The position numbers and the translations under genes are program-made. The notes beneath the pieces were generated by a model that did not search any database, was not told the DNA's origin, and was given only the letters and a program-made list of their open reading frames with translations. Of a stretch of DNA of 64,000 bases, positions 33,029-43,672 are shown piece after piece; positions within the stretch are counted from its first letter, which is position 1; every line of letters starts with the position of its first letter. The stretch covers positions 1,302,001-1,366,000 of the forward strand of contig JAQSEB010000021.1 of NCBI GenBank assembly GCA_030063045.1, in the 5' to 3' direction. Source of the DNA: Pratylenchus scribneri (taxonomy: Eukaryota; Nematoda; Chromadorea; Rhabditida; Pratylenchidae).

Positions 33029-34055
33029 TTAGTTTTACCGAACATTTGCATGTTTTTGTTTGCTCAAACATTTTTATGTTTTTTTTTCATCCAAACATTT
33101 GAATGTTTTTGTTTGCCCAAACATTTTTATGTTTTTTTTCATCCAAACATTTGAATGTTTTTGTTTGCCCAAACATTTTTATGTTTTTTTTTCATCCAAA
33201 CATTTGAATGTTTTTGTTTGCCCAAACATTATTATGTTTTTTTTTTTCATCCAAACATTTGAATGTTTTTGTTTGCCCAAATATTTTTATGTTTTTTTTT
33301 CATCCAAACATTTGAATGTTTTTGTTTGCCCAAATATTTTTATGTTTTTGTTCATCCAAACATTTTAATGTTTTTGTTGTAGAAACATTTTTATGTTTTT
33401 ATTTGTCCAAACATTTGAATGTTTTTATTTGTCCAAACATTTTTATGTTTTTGTTCATCCAAACATTTGAAAGTTTTTGTTGGTCCAAACATTTGAATGT
33501 TTTTGTTTGCCCAAACATTTTTATGTTTTTGTTCATCCAAACATTTGAAAGTTTTTGTTGGTCCAAACATTTTAATGTTTTTGTTTGCCCAAACATTTTT
33601 ATGTTTTTGTTCATCCAAACATTTGAAAGTTTTTGTTGGTCCAAACATTTGAATGTTTTTGTTTGCCCAAACATTTTTATGTTTTTTTTCATCCAAACAA
33701 TTTTATGTTTTTGTTCATCCAAACATTTGAAAGTTTTTGTTGGTCCAAACATTTGAATGTTTTTGTTTTCCCAAACATTTTTATGTTTTTTTTTCATCCA
33801 AACATTTTAATGTTTTTGTTTGCCCAAACATTTTTATGTTTTTGTTTGTCCAAACATTTGAATGTTTTTGTTTGCCCAAACATTTTTATGTTTTTGTTTG
33901 TCCAAACATTTTTATGTTTTTGTTCATCCAAACATTTGAATGTTTCTGTTTTCCCGAATAATTTGTGTTTTTGTTCATCAAGACATTTGAATATATCTGT
34001 TTTCCCGAACAATTAGTGTTTTAGTTCATCCAAACATTAGAATGTTTTTGTTTTC
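33029..34055. repeat. 26-bp minisatellite with internal inverted repeat
   Basis: About 38 units alternate between CCAAACATTTGAATGTTTTT and CCAAACATTTTTATGTTTTT, each followed by a short linker (GTTTGC or TTTCAT). AAACATT-TG-AATGTTT inside the unit is a perfect palindrome. Long frames such as FVCPNIFMFLFIQTF are artefacts. Confidence 0.85.
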
Positions 34056-34079
34056 CCTCCATTGTTTTAATTGCTTAAA

Positions 34080-34118
34080 GGAGCGCCCGGTCGCCGCTGC
34101 GCGGCTCCCGGCCGCTCC
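34080..34118. repeat. GC palindrome, copy 1
   Basis: GGAGCGCCCGGTCGCCGCTG continues to GCGCGGCTCCCGGCCGCTCC. Outer arms GGAGCG/CGCTCC and an inner GCCGC/GCGGC stem are visible. The same 39-bp sequence and about 150 bp of flanking AT-rich DNA recur at 34953. Confidence 0.8.
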
Positions 34119-34370
34119 TATTGTCAACAAATCCTTTTTTATCAATTTACATTTCCCGCAATAAAGTTTACTTACATAAATTTTAATTTATTTATTAACG
34201 ATTTTGCTAAAAAATTAATGATTTAAAATGATGAAATCTATTATTTTTTAAATTATTCATAATCCACCACAAAATATTTATTTTAATTTCCTACACCCCG
34301 CCTAATCAACATTGTTAAAATTCCCCACCTGGGTCCATTGTCCCATCCATCCTCGCACAAATGTTACCCT

Positions 34371-34785
34371 TCATTCTCGACTATTCCTGGCTTTATACCC
34401 TTCATTCTCGACTATTCCTGGCTTTATACCCTTCATTCTCGACTATTCCCGGCTTTATACCCTTCACTATTCCTGGCTTTATACCCTTCATTCTCGACTA
34501 TTCCTGGCTTTATACCTTTATTCTCGACTATTCCTGGCTTTATACCCTTCATTCTCGACTATTCCTGGCTTTATACCCTTCATTCTCGACTATTCCCGGC
34601 TTTATACCCTTCATTCTCGACTATTCCTGGCTTTATACCCTTCATTCTCGACTATTCCCGGCTTTATACCCTTCATTCTCGACTATTCCTGGCTTTATAC
34701 CCTTCATTCTCGACTATTCCTGGCTTTATACCTTTATTCTCGACTATTCCTGGCTTTATACCTTTCATTCTCGACTAATCCTGAC
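34371..34785. repeat. 31-bp minisatellite, about 14 copies
   Basis: The unit is TTCTCGACTATTCCTGGCTT + TATACCCTTCA with C/T variation (TTCCC/TTCCT) and a few shortened units. It lies between the two copies of the 39-bp GC palindrome. Confidence 0.85.
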
Positions 34786-34952
34786 TTTTTTTTTACCTTC
34801 CCCTCTTTCTTGATACTCATTCAATACTTTACCCATTTATGCTAACTCATCTCTATTTTTCCTTCAAATTCTTAACGATATTTTAATGAATTAAATGTTT
34901 AAGGCATTTTTCATTATGCTTTGTCATTTTTCCATTGTTTTAAATGCTTAAA

Positions 34953-34991
34953 GGAGCGCCCGGTCGCCGCTGCGCGGCTCCCGGCCGCTCC
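34953..34991. repeat. GC palindrome, copy 2
   Basis: It is identical to 34080-34118, with similar flanks (TTTTAAATGCTTAAAGGAGC before; CTATTGT and CCCCGCAATA after). This shows a segmental duplication with an offset of 873 bp. Confidence 0.8.
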
Positions 34992-35145
34992 TATTGTTAA
35001 TTTAATACTTCTCATATGCTTTTTTTTTATCAATTTACATTCCCCGCAATAGGCAATACCATTTACTTAAATTTTAATAAAAAGTATTTATTTACTAACG
35101 ATTTAAAATAATTGAATTTAAATGATGAAATCTATTATTTTTTAT

Positions 35146-35585
35146 AATTATTCATAATCCACCACAAAATATTTATTTTAATTTCCTTTATTTCTTTATA
35201 TTTCTACTCTAAAATCTCTTTTTCTTTATTTCTTCACTCTATCATTTAATTTTTGGATAAATAATCTTAAAAATTTAAAATATACAAAACGCCAAAAATG
35301 CGAAAATTTAAAGTGCGTTACGTACAGACTAACACAGCTCACTTACTATATAGGATAGATTTCATCATTTTAATTATTCATAATCCACCACAAAATATTT
35401 ATTTTAATTTCCTTTATTTCTTTATATTTCTACTCTAAAATCTCTTTTTCTTTATTTCTTCACTCTATCATTTAATTTTTGGATAAATAATCTTAAAAAT
35501 TTAAAATATACAAAACGCCAAAAATGCGAAAATTTAAAGTGCGTTACGTACAGACTAACACAGCTCACTTACTATATAGGATAAA
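35146..35585. repeat. ~227-bp tandem duplication
   Basis: The segment from ATTCATAATCCACCACAAAA to CACTTACTATATAGGAT occurs twice in a row, essentially identical. It includes the phrase GTGCGTTACGTACAGACTAA. The first ~90 bp also match 34190-34290. Confidence 0.8.
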
Positions 35586-35665
35586 GAATGTAAAAGAATT
35601 TGTTTTTCAAAATCTTCCTCGCCAATAATCCGCCACGCTTCTTCTTCCCCAATGTCTTCCTCGAA

Positions 35666-36361
35666 TCAATCCTCTTTCTTCGCAAGTTCAAATTCTTCGA
35701 ATTTGTATTGGAAGTCACCATTGAAATTAGTCTCAATTTTAGTGCCTTTTCCATAAATGCAGGCATATGGGCGAATTTGATGCAAATAATGGAGCACATT
35801 TTTTCCCAGTTGAACAATGCCTTCCAATTTTCCATTTTTTGTGTAGAACACTTCGAATTTGTTCGCATTGAAATCAAATGCCAATCCACAACCGAATGTT
35901 GCGCCCACCTCTTTTTTCATTACATAATAAATTTGGCTAAAATATTCAATAGAATGGATGTTTTCAAATCCCATTTGAATGCCTCTGCCATTATGAACAA
36001 GTTTGACTTCATAATAGAAGAGCAGTGGCTTTGAGTCATATTCGATCTTTTTCTCGTCTATTTTCAACGGCAGAGCGACAATATCGACATAATTGATCGG
36101 GGCATGAATTGACAATTCTTTATTGGAAATTTTAAGCAATTTTTGATTTCGTGGTTGCACAGCCTTCCACTGGTTTTCCATGCTCATCAAGTAGCCTCCT
36201 TTGACACTACCTTCAATTGGCTTTTTTGACTCTTCATGAGTAGCAGCGTCTTTTGGCTCTTCCGGCTCTTCGTGAGTAGCAGTTTCTTTAGTGGCTTGTA
36301 TATTCCCAATGGAGTGAAAAATAATGAGAATGAAGAGGGCTGGTAGGGTCAGATAAAGCAT
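35666..36361 (-). CDS. Secreted SPRY-domain protein (SPRYSEC-like)
   Basis: This is a single open frame of 231 residues. Residues 1-23 form a signal peptide (MLYLTLPALFILIIFHSIGN, then IQA). An acidic linker with two copies of ATHEE(P/S) follows. The SPRY core is at about residues 115-220: FYYEVKLVHNGRGIQMGFEN, then GATFGCGLAFDF, then FEVFYTKNGKLEG and a C-terminal NFNGDFQYKFEEF. The GCG...YTKNG pattern is the hallmark of RanBP/SPRY domains. SPRYSEC proteins are effectors of cyst nematodes that interfere with plant immunity, so a similar role is plausible but not shown. It differs from the intracellular F-box-like/SPRY family in having a signal peptide and no introns. A C-terminal remnant of a sister copy lies at 32144. 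Confidence 0.75.
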   Translation of the reverse strand: MLYLTLPALFILIIFHSIGNIQATKETATHEEPEEPKDAATHEESKKPIEGSVKGGYLMSMENQWKAVQPRNQKLLKISNKELSIHAPINYVDIVALPLKIDEKKIEYDSKPLLFYYEVKLVHNGRGIQMGFENIHSIEYFSQIYYVMKKEVGATFGCGLAFDFNANKFEVFYTKNGKLEGIVQLGKNVLHYLHQIRPYACIYGKGTKIETNFNGDFQYKFEEFELAKKED

Positions 36362-37716
36362 TATGGAGGGCTAATTTGGATTTTTTTGGGAATTTATCGA
36401 ATTGGGATATGATTTTGCCTTAGAATTTCCAGGTTGTTTTATACCTATTCATCATTAATTTGCCATCATACGCACAAACATATGCCCACTTAGATAAATG
36501 ATATCATTATTTACATCAATTCCATTGTTCCTTTATGAAAGTGCCATCCACTAAAGGAATTTTCAGGCAAAATGATCAGGTTTGGCTCCATCATATGCCA
36601 TTTCTTTTTTTAGGTAATAAATATGGGGAGATTATGATGTGCCCCTTACATAATCTTTTAATTTTCCTTTCCAATCCAAATAAAAAAAATGATATCACTA
36701 TTTACTTTTAGCCAATAACCATCCTTCTCCCTTTCTCAATTGGGGAGCATATGATATACAAATTATAAAAATTATCCGAAATTCTGGGAATGGATGATCG
36801 AAAAAGGGGTAGGTGAGTTTGGGGAAGGGAATGATTGCGACCAATTTTACACGGCTGATCGGCAAAATTCCGCTTTTAGAGAGTGAGCAAGAATTGATTT
36901 TATGGCCAATGCCTAAAATTTGGCTTAAATGGATTGATAAAAATTCAGAGGAATATAGTGGGTAATTTGGATATGGGGGAGATTTATCGGTTAGGAATAT
37001 TATTAGGAAAAGTAGTCCGGGGTGGGAATGAAGCGCCCAATCGATTTAATCAAACTGCGCCAGATTTTCCCAAAATCTTGATCGCATCGTATCAAATTGG
37101 AGCCCAAAAACAGCCACTTCCCTTCAAATAGAGAAAAATGCCAACATGGATACGCTCGCTTCTCTAATTTAAATTTAAAATGAAATGAGAGAGAGTAAAT
37201 TTTTTTGATGAGAGAAAATTTTTCGAGAGAATATTGGAGTGAAATAAAAATTATATAGGAGTTGAAGTTGCGCGATCCTTTGGCCAAGTGATCTCCCATA
37301 AATTGGGCATAAATATATCAACTCTATCCTCCCTCCATGATTTATTATTCTTGTTTGCCAACAATAAAATTTATTTTCAATTCCACTACCTATATTCTTA
37401 GAGAATGCAGAGAACGAAAATTTTGAAAATATTTCTAGATTTTGAGAGAAATGAGAGAGAAAGCCCAATTTTTGATAAAGCAGGGGAAGTGGAGGAGAAT
37501 TATAAATTTCATTGCCTGAATTGGGGAAGAGAATTGGCCAAATTCATAAAAAGGGAGAAGAAATCAAAAGTAAATCCCGGCAATAATATGTATAATAAAG
37601 AGGCTTGCTTTTTGTTGAGGAAAATTGCTGACCAAATATTTCAGCCATCTTTTGAGCTATTAATAAAATTTTAAACCATTTACCTTCTCTTTCAGCAGAT
37701 TAATTTATAATTTTTT
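36362..37716. other. Intergenic region with weak frames only
   Basis: Frames at 37405-37674 (+) and 37003-37468 (-) overlap each other and have no signal peptide, domain or paralog. I do not call them genes. A TTCTCTTTCAG near 37695 may be a trans-splice acceptor for the next gene. Confidence 0.4.
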
Positions 37717-38808
37717 ATGTTAAGATCAATTCATTTAGTATTTAATATGATTATTCCGAAAAATTTGACAATTCTCTTTATTATTCTCTATTTGAGCCAA
37801 ATTGTAAAAGCAGTTGATGATAAAGGCAAAGAAACGGAGAAAAGAAAAGCCGAAGAAACGGTAGGAAAGGAACAACATGGAAAGAAGATTAAATTGGAGA
37901 TAGGAGGTAAATATTTAATTATTTTATTTTATTAAATAAATAATTTACGAAAAATAAATAATATTTAATTTACCGAATAATTAGTTCAAAATTGGCCAAA
38001 TAGTATAGACTATAGAAAATTTATAATTTATCCTCTGCCAACATAACTTATATCTAATCAATTGCTTAAATTAGATATTATAAATTTAAACTAATATTTA
38101 AAATCGGTTTGGACGGTTTAATATATTTCTTTTTGAAAAAACATATTTAATTATATACCATTTAAATCTATCCAGTAATTTATGTGCATTGTCGATATTG
38201 TAATTCTACAAATCCTTAATAAATAAAACTTTTTTAGTCAAAATAAATAGCTTATTCGTTCGTTTTTAATATAAATAAATTATAGTTTCCATTATAATTA
38301 ATATGATGAATATGTATTTATTATAAAAATAAAAATAATTTAATGAAAATTTATAATAGGGTCAAGTGGTGGTAAAGATAAAAATGTAGCAATAGAAATG
38401 GAGATTGATGAAGAACAAACTGCGCCACAAAATGAAAGAAGTAATTAATATTTATTTCTATAAAATTTGATTTAATTAATATTAATAATTAAGAAAAATG
38501 ATTAAAAGAATTACATTAATTCCATTCTCTCAATTCTAGGAAGGGAAAATGGAATTGAGGTTCTTATAAATAAAATAAACAATTTGATACAGAAAAATTC
38601 CTCGATTTTACAACAATATGGAGAATTCATTGGTACAATCACTAAACAAGAAAAAAATCATTTAGAAATAATTATGGCAATTTTGAAATTATACCATGAG
38701 AAGAGACTTTTGAATCCGAGGAATTTGGCCTATCATATTAATGAATTTAAATTGTCAAATGATAATATTATCAGTAAAATGGTAAATAAATTCAAAAATA
38801 TTGGTTAA
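37717..38808 (+). CDS. Secreted Lys-rich protein with nuclear-localisation-like patches (3 exons)
   Basis: Exons are 37717-37906, 38360-38440 and 38540-38808, all GT-AG and in phase, giving 179 residues. If translation starts at the second in-frame ATG (37747), the N-terminus MIIPKNLTILFIILYLSQIV-KA is a classic signal peptide. The first ATG (37717) adds ten residues. The mature part begins with basic patches (TEKRKAEE, HGKKIKLE) that resemble nuclear localisation signals. An acidic segment (AIEMEIDEEQT) and a ~90-residue helical C-terminal domain follow (RENGIEVLINKINNLIQKNS, then NHLEIIMAILKLYHEKRLLN). No known family was recognised. The layout matches secreted proteins that enter host nuclei, and the basic patch resembles that of the EAR family. 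Confidence 0.65.
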
Positions 38809-39228
38809 AAATCAAGTATAATATAGAACCCAAATTTGTGCATCAAATACATTAAACATGTGAATATTAGCCTTAAGTTTATCAAATTTTTCTTTTAAAC
38901 GCCTTTGGGATGGTGGATAGAATTAATGGATTTGATGGAAAATGAAAAAACATGAAATAATTATAACCGAAAATAACGGCAAAATGCCTAAATTGGACAA
39001 TTTTTTCAACATTCTGAGTTTGAGCAATACATAAGCATAAGCAGCTAAATCAAATGAGGTTTGCTAAAAAAAATTGGTAAATTATTGGTACATATGTAAA
39101 TTTCGGGACAAACTAGCAGTCAAAATAAGCTAAATAATTTTTTTGAACAATTATAGATCCATCAAGCGGGTCCACATCAACATTCAGGTTGTAAGAAAAA
39201 GTTGAATTTAAAAATTTAAAATTTAGAT
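38809..39228. other. Spacer with possible 5' exon pieces
   Basis: An exon-like piece at 39157-39187 (IHQAGPHQHS in phase with the next exon) and a short frame from about 38948 (MKKHEIIITENNGKMPKLDN) may belong to the gene at 39229, but no complete model was possible. Confidence 0.3.
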
Positions 39229-39504
39229 ATGCCTAAATATTGGAAGGAGACATTGGAAATACGGCATGAATTGATGGAGAGCTTTGCAAAAATTTATAAA
39301 GAAATAATTGGGTAAATAACAATTCCGAATCGCGAAATATTCAAAATTTGAAGAATGAAATTTAGAATGATGTTAAGAAAAATTTGTGGCAAATTATCAT
39401 GTAAACAATTTATGCATAAGAACAAGATTAATATTTATTATTATATTTCTTATATATTCCACTTCAATCCAAACGAACAATGCATTTTATGTCCGAATTT
39501 TTAA
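39229..39504 (+). CDS. Hypothetical small protein (2 exons, possibly 5'-incomplete)
   Basis: The exon to 39311 encodes MPKYWKETLEIRHELMESFA and KIYKEIIG. A 54-bp GT-AG intron joins it in phase to 39366-39504, encoding MMLRKICGKLSCKQFMHKNK, then INIYYYISYIFHFNPNEQCI and LCPNF with stop. There are four cysteines in the second exon. The product would be about 74 residues, or longer if the exon at 39157-39187 is included. No signal peptide and no family were recognised. Confidence 0.35.
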
Positions 39505-40684
39505 GATTACCCAATTTTAAATTATTTTAAAATTTCAAAATTAATTTTCAAATTTTATGTATTTAGAAAACTTTTCTGACGATATGGAAATGAACATCTT
39601 ACAAAATTTTAAAATCCGATTGATATTTAGAGAATAGCAAAATAGTCCGCAAATATTATTTTAAAATCAAAATTGGAAAAGTTAAATAAAGAAATGTATA
39701 TATCAAAAGATGTTTCACGTGGCTTAAAGTTTCTGAATTTAAAGCCTGGTTTGAAATCAAAATTAATTTTGATGCAAAAAATGTTTTCTGATGCAAATTG
39801 TTTAAAGTTTACTAAAATATAAATTTAAAAAATTAAAATTGAAGCTAGCAATGTGGGGCGGTCCAAGTTGGCTGCCTTTTTTCCCAAATGATGACCCAAA
39901 AATACAAAGTTGTTTTTTGCTTTCCAACATTTCTTTGGTGGAGGATTTGTTTTCATTGAGTCAACCTTGGGTTCTGATTTTGGCAAATAAATCAATTCGT
40001 CAAAAAGCATTGCCATTTTGCAATAAAGAAAATAAGGGAAATAATCAACAAAGAAAAAGCATACACAATGGAAGAATTACTTCGGTTATTCCAATGACAC
40101 AAAATACTGGTATTTGGCAATATAAAAATTCTTTGTAATTCGTCAAATTGAACGTTAAATTAACGTATTTTTGTAAAAATTCCTATTTTTGTATATGTTC
40201 ATTAATGTAATTTAATTTGTTTATCAATTATTTTATTTAATTTTCTTTCATATTGATCAAAGAATTTTATTTTTTTATTAATTTATAAATTCTGGAATGT
40301 ATGTAAATGACTCCATCATTCATAAATTATTTCATTTGTCATTTAAAGCATTTAATATTTTGTTCAGCAGAAGACAAATTCCAATAAAGATGAGGAATAC
40401 TGAAAAATAATTTTTAATAAAGCTAAAACTAAAATTCAATTTTATTAAAAATTTTCGACCAAAAAAATTCTAAAAAAAGTCTACCCGAATTTTAAACATT
40501 GGCCAATTTCTCAGCAATCTTTAATACTATTATTAATACAATTTCGTTAAGTTATTTCTGTAGAGTGTTTGGATATCAAAATGATTAATTAAAAAAATTA
40601 TATGACCAAAAAATTATGCCCAAAGATCCGATTTTGGCCTATTTTGCCGCTTTTTATTCATAAATTTTTGAATTTTCCATCAAA
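39505..40684. other. AT-rich region, coding status unclear
   Basis: Overlapping frames at 39839-40138 (+) and 39825-40016 (-) both look open. Neither has a domain or supporting splice pattern. Nothing else is recognised. Confidence 0.3.
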
Positions 40685-41032
40685 TCAATTAATTCTATCT
40701 CTAATAAACGCATTCAAATTCAAGGCTACAAAATTGTATAAAAAACAAAATTTTAATATTTATCTGAAATTGGAATATTTTATTCTACCCAAGAAGAAAT
40801 TTCCATTTTTCAGAACAAAAAAATAAATTTTCAAATTAATATTATACTCACAAATAAACATAATTGGAATCATGCAATAAAAGAGCGATAAACCAACGCC
40901 CAAATTCTCAAAATAGGGTCCATAATTATCATTTTGTTGGCAATTGGCGTTGTTGGCAGCCATTTGCTCTAATATAATACGGCATTGTGCAGTATTGGAT
41001 TTTTGTTGTTGACCCTCGTTAGGTTTTTTCAT
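40685..41032 (-). CDS. Small single-pass membrane protein (2 exons)
   Basis: Exon 1 (40852-41032) starts MKKPNEGQQQKSNTAQCRII and is Gln/Asn-rich. It contains CQQNDNYGPYFENLGVG and ends in a hydrophobic segment (LSLFYCMIPIMFI). A strong GTGAGT donor follows. A 41-nt exon at 40685-40725 would add SLNLNAFIRDRIN and a stop in phase; this join is tentative. The product is about 73 residues. It is divergent from the gene at 41125, with 92 bp between start codons. Confidence 0.4.
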
Positions 41033-41124
41033 ATTTAAGTGGATTTACGATTTAGCCTGCGGTAATTTTTCTATTTATTAGACAATTTTTTGCCTCCTAA
41101 ATAATAAGGAATTTAAAAAATTTG

Positions 41125-41367
41125 ATGTTAAAATTAGAAACATTTCTTGACCAGATTTATTGGCCAAATAATTCAAATTTACTTAAAGACATTGAAGAAA
41201 ATAATTTAATAAATTTCATTATTTTTTTAATTTTAATTATTGTCGTCAACAAATTCTTTAAACAAGTTTTCTATCTAACTAAAAATATCAATAATTCCTA
41301 CCTCTGTCTGAAATTTGGAATTAAATTGGCTCTCCCAAAAAAGTTCAATAATTGTTGTAATAATTAA
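41125..41367 (+). CDS. Small single-pass membrane protein
   Basis: The frame encodes 80 residues: MLKLETFLDQIYWPNNSNLL, then a transmembrane segment (LINFIIFLILIIVV) and a basic tail ending KKFNNCCNN. A GTTTTC after FFKQ might be a donor, so the tail is uncertain. It is divergent from the small membrane-protein gene at 41032. The family was not recognised. Confidence 0.4.
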   Translation: MLKLETFLDQIYWPNNSNLLKDIEENNLINFIIFLILIIVVNKFFKQVFYLTKNINNSYLCLKFGIKLALPKKFNNCCNN

Positions 41368-42477
41368 AGTACATTTTTTATTTATTAAATGGTAAATAAA
41401 TATTTAGAAAGAGAAAATTAATGAAAATCAATGTACACCAGCAGAAAAGATAATTAAAATTTTCGTATCGTTTAAATAAAAAACAATTGAAATTTGAAAT
41501 AGAAGAGTCAGGAGGGCCTAGACTCGAATTTATGGCCTCCGGACTTAGAAATGAACTGCCAGTCAATAAAAAGTCGCGTCTATGTCTATGGAAAAAATGC
41601 CTCGAGAGACAGGCCATGAAGTGGTCGTTCCTTCCCCAATCCCCACAGCTTGAGAAGGCAGAGTTATTGGTAAAAATAGAGAGTGGGCTTTTTGGCGGAT
41701 GAGGATTGGAATTAAAATGAATAATGGCTAAGAAAAATGGCCTTAAAAGTGAAAGTGGGGATGGTATTCTTTTTTGTTTTTGAAAAAAGAAGTAAAATGA
41801 AAGGCAATTCTTTTAAAATAAAAAGTATTAATTTATAAAAAAATATTTATTTATATAAATATTAGTCCATAGGCTTAGCGGAAAGTTAAGGCTAAGTAAG
41901 GCTCTAGCTTTTAAGCATGGCTTTGTTTAAAATTAATTTGATATTTAGCTTTTTTTGATATGAAAATTTTTGCATTTTTTTTAATTAATCGAGTTCCTAC
42001 ATTTTCTTATATTAAGGAACAAATAATATTCCGATATTCAGCCCGAGGCAATTACTCATCATTTTTTAACAAATTTTTCATTGTTTAATTTGCCATGGGC
42101 CATTGAAAGATTTCCCATTTTTAACCCAGAATATGAACATTCTTCTTCCATAAAATGATTTTTTTGAATAGCTTTTTTATTTCAATCAATCCAATCCAAA
42201 TAAAAATTCTTTGAATTAATTATCAAATAATTTAACATTAAATCAAATTAGCAAAATTTCATTTGATTTCCATCAGCATTTTATATTATTCTCCCTCAAA
42301 TGTCATAATAAAATATATATTCAGGAATATACCATTCTTATTTTCCAAATTTGCCTCTCATGATTCTTGGAATTCGTCGAAGAAATTTGCCCAGCCGATT
42401 GAAGCGTGATTTATTTTGCTGAGGCCGAACGTTAGAGACTAAAAAGAGCTAAAAATTAGAGGAAAAAAAACGATTGA
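41368..42477. other. Intergenic; contains a duplicated SPRY-neighbourhood flank
   Basis: Positions about 42050-42180 resemble the flank at 80-260 and at 52320-52470. The frame at 41487-41702 is GC-richer than its surroundings but lacks an ATG and a domain. Confidence 0.4.
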
Positions 42478-43130
42478 AGTTATTTCGGTCTCATCAGCCA
42501 ATTTAAATGATTTTGAGTAAATTTAATTGCCCTAAGTGTTGGCTATCCAAATGTCATCCAAAAAATTGTAAAATTCTGGCGCCAAAATATGGCTAAATAA
42601 ATACAAAAATAAGTGTGACGATTTTTCATGTTTTAGTTCATAAATAATTTGGCCAATAATTTACAGTTTTCGATGATCAATATGTAGTAGTAGATTTCTA
42701 ATCTTCTGTCTATCCCGATATTGGCATTTTATGATTATTGTATATCCTTAATTTATGACTAATAGATTCATCAGAGTCAATTTTATTTATAAGTTTTCAG
42801 TTTGAAATTGATTTTAATAGTTTGACATTTTGAATTTAAACTGGTTTATATTTTTTGGGTTCGGCTAGGATTAGAATTAGGGTCATAAATTAATGCATTA
42901 GGATGTCTATTGTCTATGAGATGCGAGCTGAGATATGGCCATTAATCAATAGTCACATACTTGTATGTCTATACAATTTTTAGTCAATGTAAAGGAGAAT
43001 TGGCTAGCCGATTTTGAATCGGCCGAAAAATTGAGTATCGACAGCAACAATTATATCAATAGATGATTAACATTTTGGGCTATTAAGTACACATTAAATC
43101 ATTTAAATTTGTTAATATAACTGATGAATT
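42478..43130. mobile_element. Degenerate fold-back element (family 3)
   Basis: The left side has CTCATCAGCCAATTTAAATG and CATCCAAAAAATTGTAAAAT. The right side has matching inverted phrases (GATGATCAATATG; TAAATCATTTAAATTTGTTA). It resembles the cleaner copy at 62823-63105. Confidence 0.45.
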
Positions 43131-43153
43131 GTACCTTTCCTTAATCACTAAAT

Positions 43154-43672
43154 CTAAATAAACGGGACAAAAACAAAGTGTTTTGGGAAAATGCACACAA
43201 TTTTAAAAAACTTTGACCAACCAAATTCAAGCTTCTTCCCCCATTCTGGTGAGGCCTCTTGGTAGTAATTGCGCCCGCTTTTATGAAGATACATTGCCGG
43301 TGGCATTGGCCTATCGCCAAATACATCTTTCATCATTGAATTGTATTGACGAAAGAAGGAGTTAACGGAATCAGACCGTTCAATTCCACCGGATGAAATG
43401 GAACTGGCTCGTTCAATTCCACCTTGGGAATATCCACCACTGTAGCCAGCTACACCGTTTTGAACTGGATTATTCAATGGGAATCGCGGATTTTGTTTTT
43501 CTCGGAATGCATTTCGTCGTTGGAGTATAGGACGACGGCTAACAGGTGGAACCAATGCAATGTTTGGACCTCCGGCCAAATCCAAGTAATCGATATTGCC
43601 ATCCACATTGAAATTTTGATTGAATAAATGCAGTAAAAATAGAAATGATAATAAATGTGTTATTTTCGTCAT
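43154..43672 (-). CDS. Secreted protein of unknown family (172 aa)
   Basis: This is a single exon with an ATG and TAG stop. Residues 1-25 are a signal peptide (THLLSFLFLLHLFNQNFNVD-G). The mature protein has an Arg-rich stretch (PPVSRRPILQRRNAFREK), a Gly/Tyr/Ser region with an imperfect repeat (GGIERASS and GGIERSDS), then FFRQYNSMMKDVFGDRPMPP and a basic/aromatic C-terminus. Only one cysteine is present. Arg-rich sites (SRRP, QRRN) may be proprotein cleavage sites. No known domain was recognised; base and codon use fit a functional gene. Confidence 0.65.
   Translation of the reverse strand: MTKITHLLSFLFLLHLFNQNFNVDGNIDYLDLAGGPNIALVPPVSRRPILQRRNAFREKQNPRFPLNNPVQNGVAGYSGGYSQGGIERASSISSGGIERSDSVNSFFRQYNSMMKDVFGDRPMPPAMYLHKSGRNYYQEASPEWGKKLEFGWSKFFKIVCIFPKHFVFVPFI

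Noticed and set aside
32966..34845. Long Phe/Cys- or Lys/Asn-rich frames in the 26-bp and 31-bp arrays
   Set aside because: They are also repeat-unit translations; all frames of the array look similar.
37003..37674. Overlapping plus and minus frames upstream of the secreted gene
   Set aside because: There is no signal peptide, domain or paralog, and the opposite strands contradict each other.
39825..40138. Two overlapping frames on opposite strands
   Set aside because: Both have plausible codons but no domain, splice partner or signal peptide. I could not decide which, if either, is real.
41487..41702. GC-richer 72-codon frame
   Set aside because: It begins at a non-ATG codon and has no recognised domain. 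It could be a decayed exon or RNA, but no structure was evident.
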